The position numbers and the translations under genes were made by a program. Positions 34,743-45,287 of a stretch of DNA of 64,000 nucleotides are shown here, in pieces (within the stretch, counting starts at the first letter, position 1; every line of letters starts with the position of its first letter). Origin of the DNA: Vermamoeba vermiformis (Eukaryota; Tubulinea; Echinamoebida); contig JBEWZL010000124.1 in NCBI GenBank assembly GCA_045837725.1, positions 248,001 through 312,000 on the forward strand, read 5' to 3'. A model generated the notes under the pieces. That model did no database searches, had not been told where the DNA came from, and was given only the letters and a program-made list of their open reading frames with translations.

Positions 34743-35159
34743 TTAAAGTCGCTTAGCACAGTCATTGAAAATTTCCTTTTGTTTAGCGCACTTTGAAAGG
34801 CTAATTCCTTGGACATCCAAACATTCCGCGTAGTTATCAAATTGTTCGCCGCATTTTGATTGCAAAACCTTCAACCTAAATAAAATAATTAATAAAAAAT
34901 CAAACGGATATTTTTAGTGATTTTTGAAAATATTTTTGGATTTGGTAAAAATATTAGTATCTTTCTATTAATCAATCGAATCGTACATTTTAGCTCCACA
35001 AGCAGACAATTCATTGCCAAGCTTATAGCAAGCAGCGGGGTCTTGGTCCTTGGCTTTGCATCTCATAAAAGCGTCTGATGCAGATTGGCACTTTTGGTTC
35101 AAATAATCGTGAGAGGCCAACAAATAAGCACTTGATACGAATCTAAGGTCGTCACCCAT
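34743..35159 (-). CDS. NDUFA8: Mitochondrial complex I subunit NDUFA8 (PGIV-like, CHCH)
   Basis: There are two exons. Exon 1 begins MGDDLRFVSSAYLLASHDYL and contains a CX9C pair (CQSASDAFMRC) followed by CYKLGNELSAC. It splices after AKM at a GTACGA donor to LKVLQSKCGEQFDNYAECLD, with a third and fourth cysteine set (CGEQFDNYAEC, CAKQKEIFNDC). Four CX9C motifs are the hallmark of NDUFA8, an accessory subunit of NADH:ubiquinone oxidoreductase oxidised in the intermembrane space by the Mia40 relay. No cleavable presequence is visible, as expected. The protein has about 105 residues, a little shorter than animal versions. It sits divergent from FEN1, about 400 bases apart. Confidence 0.88.
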
Positions 35160-35564
35160 TGTGTTATATTATTTTAATAAAGACGTTGGTTGTCTCTTGA
35201 GTAAACAAAACAAATAAAAATTTAGATCTCGCTTCTGTCAAATCTTATCAACACGCAAAGAGGACTAAGCACAAAGTAGCAATATATTAATTTCGAGGAA
35301 TTAATTGCAAATTAATTCAGTAGCTCTGGGATTGTGTTGGTTGTCCTACGGCGAATCTGGTAAGGCAAACCATTACATTATTCAATCCTGAACTTCATAA
35401 CCACTACCGAGGTAACAATTCATACTATTCAGTCTCAAGTGGTCTCGTTGTGTTGCGATCCATTTGTGAAATTTCAAAAACTAGTCGTTGCGTGCAAAAA
35501 CAATTTTCTGCGAAGTCTTTCTTAGTTGAATTTACTTTTATTATACACCACACTAGTCGTGCAA

Positions 35565-37816
35565 ATGGGTATTACCGGTCTTGCGAAGCTAATCGCCGAT
35601 AATTGTCCGAAGGCGATCAAGGAAGGACAGATCAAGCACTATTTTGGCCGCAAGATTGCTATTGACGCGTCTATGTCGCTTTATCAATTTTTAATTGCAG
35701 TGCGGCCTGACGATATGAATGCATATACTTTGATGAACGAGTCTGGTGAACAAACAAGGTAATTATTTTTTGATAATTTCACGATCCTCTTAGAAATCAA
35801 TTTTGAACGTCACAACGATCATAATAATAATCATAACAATATTTATAACGAAATATTTATACACCTTTTATTATTCAGTCATCTTCAAGGCATGTTTTAC
35901 CGCACAATCCGTATGATCGACAATGGAATCAAGCCAATCTTTGTTTTTGATGGCAAGGCGCCTACTTTGAAGACAGGCGAGGTATGTATTGATATTATTA
36001 TGCGAGGCTTCAAATCCTCACCTCTGATCGTGCAAAACTTTTTTGAATTTTGGCGGGATCCTGCTAACTCTTCGACAGCTCGCCAAACGTACCAAGAAGC
36101 GTGCCGAAGCTACCGCCGAGTTGACAGAGGCTAAAGAAGAAGGTTAGTAGCATTGATCAAGCTTGACGATCGAATTTATTCTCAACTTTTCTCGCATCTT
36201 GCAGGTGACAAGGAGGCAGTTGCTAAATTGAATAAGAGAACTGTGCGCGTTACTTCTAAGCATAATGACGAAGCTAAGAAGCTTTTGAGACTTATGGGCG
36301 TCCCTGTCGTTGAGGTAAATTATTTAGTGATTTTTGAACCGGATCCTTTTTGCCTGTTCTTTGAGATTTGTGGCTTAATTATATTATTATATAGTCTCCT
36401 ACTGAAGCTGAGGCTCAATGCGTCGAGTTGGTCAAGCACAACTTGGCTTATGCTGTCGGATCTGAAGATATGGATACCCTGACCCTTGGCGCTCCTAAAT
36501 TGTTGAGGTATGTCATCTAAATATGCCTACTAGCGACTATTATACGAGATCTAATGTTATATTAGACATCTGACTTACTCTGAGCAACGAAAGATGCCGA
36601 TCTTCGAAATTCATTTGGATAAAGTTCTTCAAGGCCTTGAATTGAGCATGGATTCTGTAAGTAACACATTATAGCTTATTATCGTATATTTAACAATCCT
36701 CGCTTTATTTTTTGTAACGGATCCTAACCGAGATCTTCAGTTTATTGACTTGTGTATTCTGTTGGGCTGCGATTACTGCGATACTATTCGTGGTATTGGT
36801 CCTAAGAGAGCATTACAATTGATTAAGCAATATGGAGACATCGAGACTATTTTGAAGCACCTCGATACCAAGAAATACACCGTGCCCGATAACTTTCCTT
36901 ATAAGGAAGTCCGTGAGCTGTTTAAGGCCCCTGATGTTAAGAAAGGTGCTGATATTGCTAGCGAAGTAAGTTAACTATGTTTACTGGACCGAAGAGAATA
37001 GTCGTCGGATCTGCTCTGTTCAGTGGACAGTTTCTCATTTCCTTATTTAGATTAAATGGACTGACCCTGATGAGGCTGGTCTGATCGAGTTCTTGTGCAA
37101 AGAAAAAGGTTTCAGCGAGGATCGTGTTAAGTCTGGTACGTTATATTATGCCACTAAGTGCACACCAGACACGGGTTCAATTTTTTTAATGTTTGGATCT
37201 ACCCACTTTGAGCCTCCCAATCTTAGTCATAAATACTAATGTCGTTAATATAAAGGTATTACTAAGTTAAAGAAGGCCAAGGGAGCCGTTCAAGGTCGCA
37301 TTACATCGTTTTTCAAGACTCCTGAGCCCGAGGCACCCGCACCAAAGGGCAAGGGCGCAAAGGGTGCAGCTGCTAAAGGCGCGAAGGGCAACGCAAATGT
37401 CAAAAAAGAAATCAAGCAGGAAGAAAAGAAAGAGGAAGAGGATGAATTTACACCTACTAAGCCTGAAGATTTCAAGCGCGTATTTTTAGGCGATGATGAC
37501 CATATGGAAGAAGACGAAGATGAAGACCCTGATGCTCATACTACGAACACCAACACTAACAATAATAACGAGAGCAGCGGATCCGTTGAGGTTAAGAAGG
37601 AAGTCGTCGTTAAAGAAGAGGAGAAGCCTAAAGAGATTCATCCATTTTTCAAGAACAATAGCAAGAAGGTAAAGTTTTAGTAGTGTATGGCACCATAGAT
37701 CTACTATTATAGTAATATATTTCATCGATTGCTGACCGTTATTTTAGAGACCAGCACCTGAGTCCGATGAAGATGAAGGCGATACTCGCGAGACTAAGAA
37801 GAAAAAGACTACTTAA
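35565..37816 (+). CDS. FEN1: Flap endonuclease 1 with extended C-terminal tail
   Basis: The start [20 protein letters not shown] is diagnostic. Catalytic metal ligands are present: [34 protein letters not shown] and [18 protein letters not shown]. The PCNA-binding PIP box QGRITSFF is at about 37290-37315. FEN1 removes 5' flaps during Okazaki maturation and base-excision repair. About eleven exons are separated by short introns, most of which contain GGATCY or AGATCT words. The protein continues for over 100 residues past the PIP box: an alanine/glycine/lysine linker, a very acidic stretch ([14 protein letters not shown]), an asparagine run, a second PIP-like EIHPFF and a basic end (KKKKTT). 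Typical FEN1 tails are only about 40 residues beyond the PIP box. Confidence 0.95.
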
Positions 37817-37884
37817 ATGAAGTGTTTGCTTGTTATGTCGAGTACTGTGAATCGTTTGTTTTAATAGTAAATAGACTTTTATTT

Positions 37885-38111
37885 TGCGTAACTTATGCAG
37901 TGCACGATCAATGTTGTGTGCCAGGCAGCGGATTACTTCGTTCCTTGAGGAGAGGGAATTGGGGGAAATGCTTGGCCCTGTGGCAGTTCCAACAGCTCCG
38001 ACCAGTGTGCCCGTCAAAGCTCAACCTCCCTCGGCAAAAACTTCAAGTGCCGCTAAAGTGGCTGCTATTACGGCGTCTACTTGCTTGTCACTCCTGTTTT
38101 TAGTTTGGTAA
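37885..38111 (+). pseudogene. Degenerate fragment of the 3' end of the kelch/GPI gene
   Basis: The stretch ending GPVAVPTAPTSVPVKAQPPS and LSLLFLVW-stop copies the C-terminus of the intact gene at 59278-60911 (APVAVPTAPTSVPVKAQTPS, LSLLLLVW). The upstream cysteine-rich EGF part is recognisable at the DNA level (TGCCAGGCAGCGGATTACTTC) but garbled over about 50 bases. Nothing corresponding to the kelch repeats is present. It is the end piece of an inverted duplication. Confidence 0.8.
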
Positions 38112-38590
38112 TTCGAAAGAATAAAAGAGTTTAGGTCGAGCGAGTTGGGTTTATCAGAATATTCATACATCATTGACTCAGTTAATAACTAAGAGCAAAG
38201 CGATCAATGCCAACGAAGCAATGTTCATTCCAGCACTTGATGTTACGCTTGTTGGACCAGCCGAAGAAGCACTTGGTTGATTGTCTGGTTGATTCCCTGG
38301 TTGATTTTCGCCTGCAATTCCCGATCCAGGAGGATTGACACGGGGATTGTAAGGAGCCATACTAATGATACGTATTATTAATACAAGCGGCCTGACGTAC
38401 ATTAAATGTCGAAGCGTACCTGAAAGTTGGATCTGATTGATAGTCTGCTGGTAAAACCTGTGCAGCACTACTGGTGGACAACCATTGCCAAGCAGAGTAG
38501 GCCTCGTTGTCTTCAGGGAAGCTAACTTGATACATGACTAACGTCATAATGCCGAGTTGATTTAGCGTGCCATCACTGAACTGCAGTACG
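37885..38590. repeat. Inverted repeat, left arm
   Basis: The arm holds the kelch-gene tail (plus) and the lyase-like gene tail (minus), convergent. The same pair of tails recurs in opposite orientation at about 58815-59530. Similarity includes coding and the short intron before the final exon. Confidence 0.75.
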
Positions 38591-40479
38591 TCGTGATTGG
38601 TTGCGACTTGAATTTGTTGAAGATCTTTCCACGTGGTGAAGTACGTTGTGCCATTGGCGTAGTAGAGATTGTACGCGACACCGTTCTTTGGATTGAAGTC
38701 TGGACTGTGTGTGAATCTTCCAACGTTCCAGTTTCTCGACCATTGGAGATACTTGAGTGCCAACTCATTGCCTTGTCTCGCTGCGATGGACAAAGTACTC
38801 GCAAAGTAGTCTAACTGCCAAGGAGGAATGATAAAGTCGGAGCCGGAAGCATATGAGAATGACAAGATGACACCGTATGTCTCGCCTGTCTTGCTCTGCC
38901 AGTCAGCTGTTTGATTGTTCAGCCACGACAAGTTGTTGAATACCATCTTGTCGTAGTAAGCACGCATGATTGAGTCGTCAGGGCTAATGTACGATGACAA
39001 GATCACTTCACGAAGTCCCCATGCAGTACCACGGAGCTGATTGCCGTTCACTAGAAGACCAAGCTCTGTTTTACCATTCGCATTTCTGTTTGTTGGATAA
39101 TACGCAACACCAACCCATGCGGCGATAGCTTCCATGCGATCAAGGTAGTATCTGCTGCCTGTGACCAAGTACGGGACATAGGCCATGCTGGGAAAGTGTG
39201 CAGTATCAAGATTCCAGGCTTTATCTTCTGAGAACTGAGTCGGGCACACCAAGTAAGGGCTGCAGCGGCGGTCAAGGAAAATAAAAGGGTAGTCAAACAC
39301 ATTCAACCAGCGCGACTCGTTCTTGGCAAACATGTTTAGGGGAGTTGAACCAGCAGCGTCACCCCAGCTCAGCATGTATCTTCGTGCAGCATCGTGTTGT
39401 GAGACGATCCACGCTGCTGTCCATAACGGGAACGGACCAATATCTGCGCGACCACCAGTCATTGGCATGTACTGTGTGATGCCATTAGGGAGACAAAGGC
39501 TTGCCCCAATTAGCGTCTGTCATTCGGTTCGTGATGTCATTGACCAACGCTTGTGAGATGCCCATTGAGACGTTGTAAGGATGAATGGCATTCGATTGAA
39601 TCAGTGCCAAAACATCGTACTGGACATTGACTTGCGGGACTTGGTCTGAGTGATAGACGTGGTGCCATGTTTGGTATTGGAACTGCGTGAGGTTCGTGTT
39701 GCTGTAGAAGGATCTGTCCGCCAGCTGAGATAGTGACAGCGTACATCAAGGTACTGCCATTCGCAGACATTGCAATGTCGTTCAAGAACTGCATGTCAAC
39801 AGAGTACGAGTTGTCGGAGAACAAAGTGACATCGAACGCCAAACGGAATGAGCTCACAACTGGCACAACGAATCTAGCTTGCGTGGCGAGTGGTCCTTGG
39901 AGCCAGTACGACGCTGTTTTGGCAGAGAGTGCGTCTGAAAGTGCTTTGGAGACATCGAGGTTGACAGCTTGAGTCACGGGTTGAGTGAGCGACAACGAAA
40001 CAGTCACAGAAGAGGACGGAAAGTTGACCAAATCGACAACAGAGCCCATATTCGATGCAGCGTTGGTGGTCAGCATGAATGACTGCGATTCACCAGCTTG
40101 CAAAGTTGGTTGTTTTGCAATCAAAACTGCGTGCTTGACCGAGCCATCAGCGTGCGTGGCTTTGACATTGACTTGCACTGGCATTGTCGTTGAGCCAACT
40201 GCTGCAAGGACCACTGAAGAAGAGGCTGTTTTCAGTTGTCCAACGCTGAACGGTTGCGCAAAAACAATGTGTTGTGCAGGCAAGGATTGATTGGTGGGAT
40301 TCTGAAGGATGAAGCCGACCACATCCGTTGCGGAACTGACTTGAGGCACGGCAGGAGCGAAGATAACTTGAGCTCGCACCAGTTGTACAAGCGAACGAAT
40401 GTCAATAACAGCGTCAAGCGACTCTTTGAGCGTCGATTGTGGCTTGGTTTTGTATTGATTATTAATATTTTTTTTTTTA
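38178..40479 (-). pseudogene. Secreted/GPI lyase-like protein, 5'-truncated with two frame breaks
   Basis: The N-terminal part (VGFILQNPTNQ, THADGSVKHAVLIAKQP) resembles the RIFT-barrel region of PcRGLX/YetA-like polysaccharide lyases. The rest (MTGGRADIGPFPLWTAAW, VFDYPFIFLDRRC, LLVNGNQLRGTAWGLRE, IIPPWQLDYFASTLSIAARQ) looks like an all-helical toroid of such enzymes. The last exon is a proline/serine linker with a hydrophobic GPI-type end (MNIASLALIALLLVIN). Three defects are seen. No methionine or signal peptide lies between the upstream stop at about 40480 and the first domain. A one-base shift is needed near 39735 (to SNTNLTQFQYQTWHH). Another is needed near 39490 (GKPLSP to NGITQYMP). 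It may be a recent pseudogene. The family assignment is by recollection and moderate. Confidence 0.6.
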
Positions 40480-40684
40480 TAATCAGAGGTTTATTTGGGA
40501 GGATCCTGGTCGCTAGGCGATGAGGGGCCTAGGACGCGAGGTAATGAATTTGCATAATTTAGAATATTTAATAATAACAAAGTCAAGTAAAATAGAAAAA
40601 TCTTTACAAGTCAGTACGCGGAGCTAGATTATACAAGATTATGCTCAATTAAAGTGTATTATCTACATTTACGTTTCATATAAG

Positions 40685-42816
40685 TTAAGTTCTGCTGTTC
40701 AATTCAACAACTACTCTGTCTGGCTTGACGAGGGCTTGGCTGCCGCTGGGCCATTGAATTTCTTTCGTTTTGAACTCAAAGTGACGCAACAACGAGGCTA
40801 AGAACACCATTTGTTCGATCAACGAGAATTGATTGCCAATGCTGCCGTAGAAATTAGAATCCATCACGAGCTCTGAGAATTTTTTTTGACGTCTCATGTC
40901 TTACCAAGCACGGCTCTTCAAGGAGAAAGGCAAATAAGCAAATGGGTGTTGTTTCAAGTGATGTTCATCGCCTTCAGTCGACAACCAGTTCTCTTTCAAG
41001 AATCGATCAGGGTTGAATACTTCAGGCTCGTGCCAAAACTCGGGCAGGTGATGGATGGTTTCGTGAGCAAGACCGATGCGGCACTAATGAATAGATTAAT
41101 ACCAAACATATGGTTATGGTACATAGGTCCCGGGCCCTATATAATATAATGCATTATAATCTAATCTACTTACTCCCTTGGGAAGCATCACGCCGTCAAA
41201 TTCGGTGTCTTCAGCGACATATCGCGTGGCAATCAAAGCAGCAGGAGGGTTGATGCGAAGTCCTTCTTTGATGACACACGACAAGTATTGGAGCTAAATA
41301 TAGATCAATAAGAATAACGTGATTCGTTCGTGAAAAATTTTCTTTGTGGATAAACTGTACCTCTTTCAACATCTCGTGCTTAATAGGACGACCTTGAATG
41401 ACTCGTTCGACTTCCTCGCGTGCTTTTTGTTGGACTTGAGGGTAGTTTCCCAAGTAGTAGAATTGCCAGGCTAATGCAGAAGCTGGAAAATTGTTGCAGA
41501 TCAGCACCGCATCCAAAAGTATGTTCGGAAATTTTGCCAAAAGTAGGCAAGATTTTATAAAATTTAATAAGGACTTACCAGTAGTTTCATGCCCAGCCAA
41601 GAAGAAAATGAAAATGTTTGATACGAGGGCTTGCAGATCCATCTTCGGTTCGGCATCCAACATCATATCAACAATATCATAGTGCTCCTTAGTAGGCTTA
41701 GTGCCGAGTCTCTTTTGCTCCATTTTCTCGGAAATAATTCCCTCGCACATGCTGCGCAAGTCTTTGACGGCGTCGTACAATTTGAATTGAAGTTTAAGAC
41801 CAAGTTTCATTTCAAGCTTCATAATATTAATATCAATATAATGCCCAAGCATGAGATAGATTAATTCATGCAAAGTTTTTGCTGGATCGCGTTTAGAAAA
41901 AACTTACCAAACTTAAGATTAAGTTTGTGGGCTTAGAGAAGTAGCTAACAATACGGTTGTACGAGGTAAAATGATCTTCGCCTTCACCCGAAAGAGAATT
42001 GAAGTCATGACCGAACACGGTGTCACCTGAATTAATGCAAAGGTTAAACAGGGTCTCGAGCGACAAATGTGTTCTGAAAATTAGCTTAATATCGTGGCGG
42101 AAATATGGTGGTTGGTAAAATTATGCTTACCGAGTACGTCTAAAGTAAATTTATGCATCCAATCAGTAATCGCTACGTCTTTGTTCGGGAGATTTTTCCA
42201 GATTTGCATTAACTGCTCTGTTTTGTTGTAAAAGGAAGGGACGAATTCCTTAATAGTATCAAAATGGAACGCGGGGTTAATAGCTTTGCGCTGTTGCCTA
42301 GAAGTAATTTAACATCAGCTCGAGATCGTAGAAACTTAAATTACGATCCGTATTTAAGGACGAAAAAGATTGCATTGCTTCTTGAATAATACTTACTTCC
42401 ACTCATCTCCGTTCAATTGAACTAAGTTCTTCGAGAACAGATCCTTCATGGCTTCTGAGATGATTGAAAAATCTGCTTTTGGAAACAACTCCGGATTGGA
42501 TAGTAAAAACTGGAAAATTAGATCAATAAATAAATTAGAAAATTAATAATTAAATAGTAGGGTGCTATCCGCTTACCTTTGCTGACTCGGGATGCGTTGC
42601 GTAGATAAAATCAATCCCCAGAAGTCTGTGGCGAATCCATTTGGACTTTGTCTGCAGAGTTAATTGCAGAATGTCTTTACGCAATGTGTGTCTTCTGGTA
42701 AACGAGGCTAATCCGTCGAATCCAGGGATGTGCGCGACTTTGGGTGATGGCCGCGTCAAATAGAAAGCTGCTAAACCAATCGCCACAATAAATAACGCTA
42801 ATACTTGTATGAACAT
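40685..42816 (-). CDS. Cytochrome P450
   Basis: The N-terminus is a membrane anchor (VLALFIVAIGLAAFYL) followed by a proline-rich hinge (TRPSPKVAHIPGFDG). Further landmarks are WKQQRKAINPAFHFD, the I-helix IFFLAGHETT, AREEVERVIQGRPI, a K-helix ExxR-like EGLRINPPAA, and EVFNPDRFL. The heme loop is assembled across an intron as FAYLPFSLKSRA-C-IGNQFS, retaining the cysteine thiolate ligand. In the consensus FxxGxRxCxG the glycine is lysine here. About ten exons encode an endoplasmic-reticulum mono-oxygenase of roughly 500 residues, closest in feel to CYP3/CYP4-type enzymes. The substrate is unknown. Its start is divergent from no gene; a CACGTG palindrome lies 87 bases upstream. Confidence 0.88.
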
Positions 42817-42902
42817 GGTTGTGTTCTATTGCGTAACGAGTAATTAAATGAACCAGCTGTGTAAATTAATTTGCCGGTCGTAATAATTAATTGTTACGCC
42901 AT

Positions 42903-42908
42903 CACGTG
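42903..42908. promoter_or_regulatory. CACGTG site upstream of P450
   Basis: ATCACGTGAT here is a 10-base perfect palindrome, 87 bases before the P450 ATG, in the gap between that gene and the F-box/LRR gene. It is the best palindrome of the series. Confidence 0.4.
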
Positions 42909-43146
42909 ATCACATAGGACCTAACGCGAGCGTTGCTGTTCATTGTGAATTATACGACATCCAGTTTATACAACAACGACAGCATCAGTAGTAGTAAGAA
43001 ATGTACTGAACCAAATCTGGTGTTTCCGGTCAAATTCAGCGTCAACGCTGTTTATGATTTTAAGAGGCAGATTTTATTATCGATAAATATGCGTGAGTGA
43101 CAATAATTTAATTGTTCGTTATTTTTATGTACAAAGTGGTTGTAGT

Positions 43147-44547
43147 TCAAATTAATTTCGAGATCTTATTCGGTGTCGATTTTTCTTCGTTCTCGCGTTT
43201 TCTTTTTCTCGTAATAACATCATTATCATTACTGAAAGGAGCTGGGGCAGTACTAGGTATTAGCCTGCGAGGTTTCCGGCGAGAACTTAGTTTTGGATCA
43301 GGATCTGTTTTGAGTCCCGTAAGTTCTGGGATCGGTTGCTCTTCCACGAAGAAGCTCGGACGATACTGATAGGTTGCGTAATATCTATTTGTCAATTTTA
43401 ATTAATTATTCGCAGCGCGAGTACGAAAAAAGAACTACGTACGAATTTAAAAAGCCAAATATTTGAGCGGCGTACATGACGACATCATTGGAATAGCCTG
43501 CTCTTTCTAAGAAAGAAACAATAGGGCCACCCATACAATCGTACGGATTAATTAAAGGCAATAATTTCTTGAACGAATCCAATCCGACGGAGGCGTTTAG
43601 GGCATGCTCGCCGACAAATGTAGTTCTTCCTTTGAGCTCGACAATTGTATTATACATTTGTTGCGAGTTTTCCCTAAAAGGCAATGACAGTACCACGAAC
43701 TCTAAGCTCGGGCACATTACCGCTAAATTTTCAATGCTCGAATCCACGAGCATTACTGTTCGTGCAAAACTGAGTCTTCGTAACTTCTTGAGTGGTGCGA
43801 ATATTCTTTGAGTCATTGTTGGCACTGACTCGCCAAGATACAATTCTTCCAAATTAGGAAGTCCCTTCGGAACAATTGTTAGCGGACTTGTATTGCCTTA
43901 TAAGCTTATTATATATGCATCTTCGAACTTACCGAAGTTATAGTGGTAAATGTAGTAGGCGAAAACTCTAGTTTTGTGTCGCTTAGGTTCAACAATGTGA
44001 GATCTCGGCACGCGGGAATGGATGCGATCTTGAATTGTTCGACTTTCTTAGCGGAGCTTTCCGTATAAGATACTTTGAGGACTAATCTTCGTAACGATCT
44101 TATTTGCAGTAGAGCTGCAAAGATATCGCTGATATTTGGACCGTCGAGAATTGTCACGTGCAGATCTACAACGCACGTGCAATATTTGAACAAAAAATGC
44201 ACCAGGCCGTTAGTGCGCGTAATTGCTATAGATCGCCATATATGCCAGTCCTTATACGTAGCCAAGTTGAAAGCTAATGCTGAGGGGATTGCTGAGTATT
44301 CGACCTGGGTCCAGCAACTTGGATTGTAGATCAAGCACGCCCATTTCCTCGAAACCTACAAACGATAATAATGTCAGTTAGTTACGTAATATGACTTCTC
44401 TACAGTGTGTTATATAGTAGTGCTGATATTGCTACAGATCTGAGGTTAAATATTGTGCTTAAAACTTACCAGCGATAAGTAAATCCGTTCAGGCAATGAG
44501 AAGTACGAGAATATAGCAAACCACAAGTCATCTGCGAGATAATTCAT
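43147..44547 (-). CDS. F-box / leucine-rich-repeat protein
   Basis: The start at 44547 gives MNYLADDLWFAIFSYFSLPE, an N-terminal F-box that continues across an intron into SRKWACLIYNPSCW. Leucine-rich repeats follow (IRSLRRLVLKVSY, CRDLTLLNLSDTKLEF, LPNLEELYLGES, LKKLRRLSFARTVML, CPSLEFVVLSLPF). After FGFLNS an intron leads to a basic C-terminus (RPSFFVEEQPIPEL, RKRKRENEEKSTPNK). F-box/LRR proteins select substrates for SCF ubiquitin ligases. Four exons read without breaks. The basic tail may be a nuclear localisation signal. Confidence 0.8.
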
Positions 44548-45287
44548 ATAATGAGTGTATATGTGGTGTTTAATCTGCTAGGGAATTACTATTAAACAAA
44601 AATCTCCATCGGTGGATCTAACAATTATGAACACACTAATTCACATGTACTTGAATTTTGGTCGCTTACTTCTTGCTGAGGACTTTAAATTCACTCAGAT
44701 TCGTACTTTTCTGAATAAGCACAATTTAATATGACGCGTCATTTGGTCGCCGATCCGTTTTTTTCTCGCCATTTATGCTGTCGGATCTTCTTTCACCTAA
44801 AAATAACCAAATTGGCACTGAGGTTTATTAAAAACAATTCGTATATTAAAGTAATTACTATGGATGACAATATAAGATACTAACGCTGTCGGAAAAGCTT
44901 ACGTACGGTTTTGACACATGCACTTGTGGCGCCACCAAAACTTGCAGATCGACGTCAAAACGGCCATTCTGCTATGAATAGCCAATTAATCGAAGCAGGG
45001 AGTACGGAGGAGTGAAAGATGTTTCCATTTTTTTTCGGGATCCGAAGTACATACTTTTTAAGCGGATCTACAATTGCTTCCAGAAACGTCGGTCAAGCTG
45101 CACCCTATCAACTTCAAACATCATTAATACTCTAGTAATTAAATTATACGGTCTACGTACAGTTTGTTAGCGTATGTGGTTTGGGGTTACTACGAGAGGG
45201 TCCGGATCTGTAGTGCGGAGTCCAAATTTCGGTGATCCAATACCTGTTTATTATTATGTACATTTTGAAATTGAAGGGATTTCCATA
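44548..45287. other. Gap with a possible tiny two-exon gene
   Basis: A minus-strand frame starting near 44977 (MAVLTSICKFWWRHKCMC) reaches a GTACGT donor and could splice to a segment ending NGEKKTDRRPNDASY near 44730. The product would be about 40 residues, with no known motif. The rest of the 740-base gap is AT-rich with several GGATCY words. Confidence 0.2.

Noticed and set aside
44700-44780. MARKKRIGDQMTRHIKLC frame as the first exon of the F-box/LRR gene
   Set aside because: Splicing it to the F-box exon gives the wrong phase, while the ATG at 44547 opens directly into the F-box.
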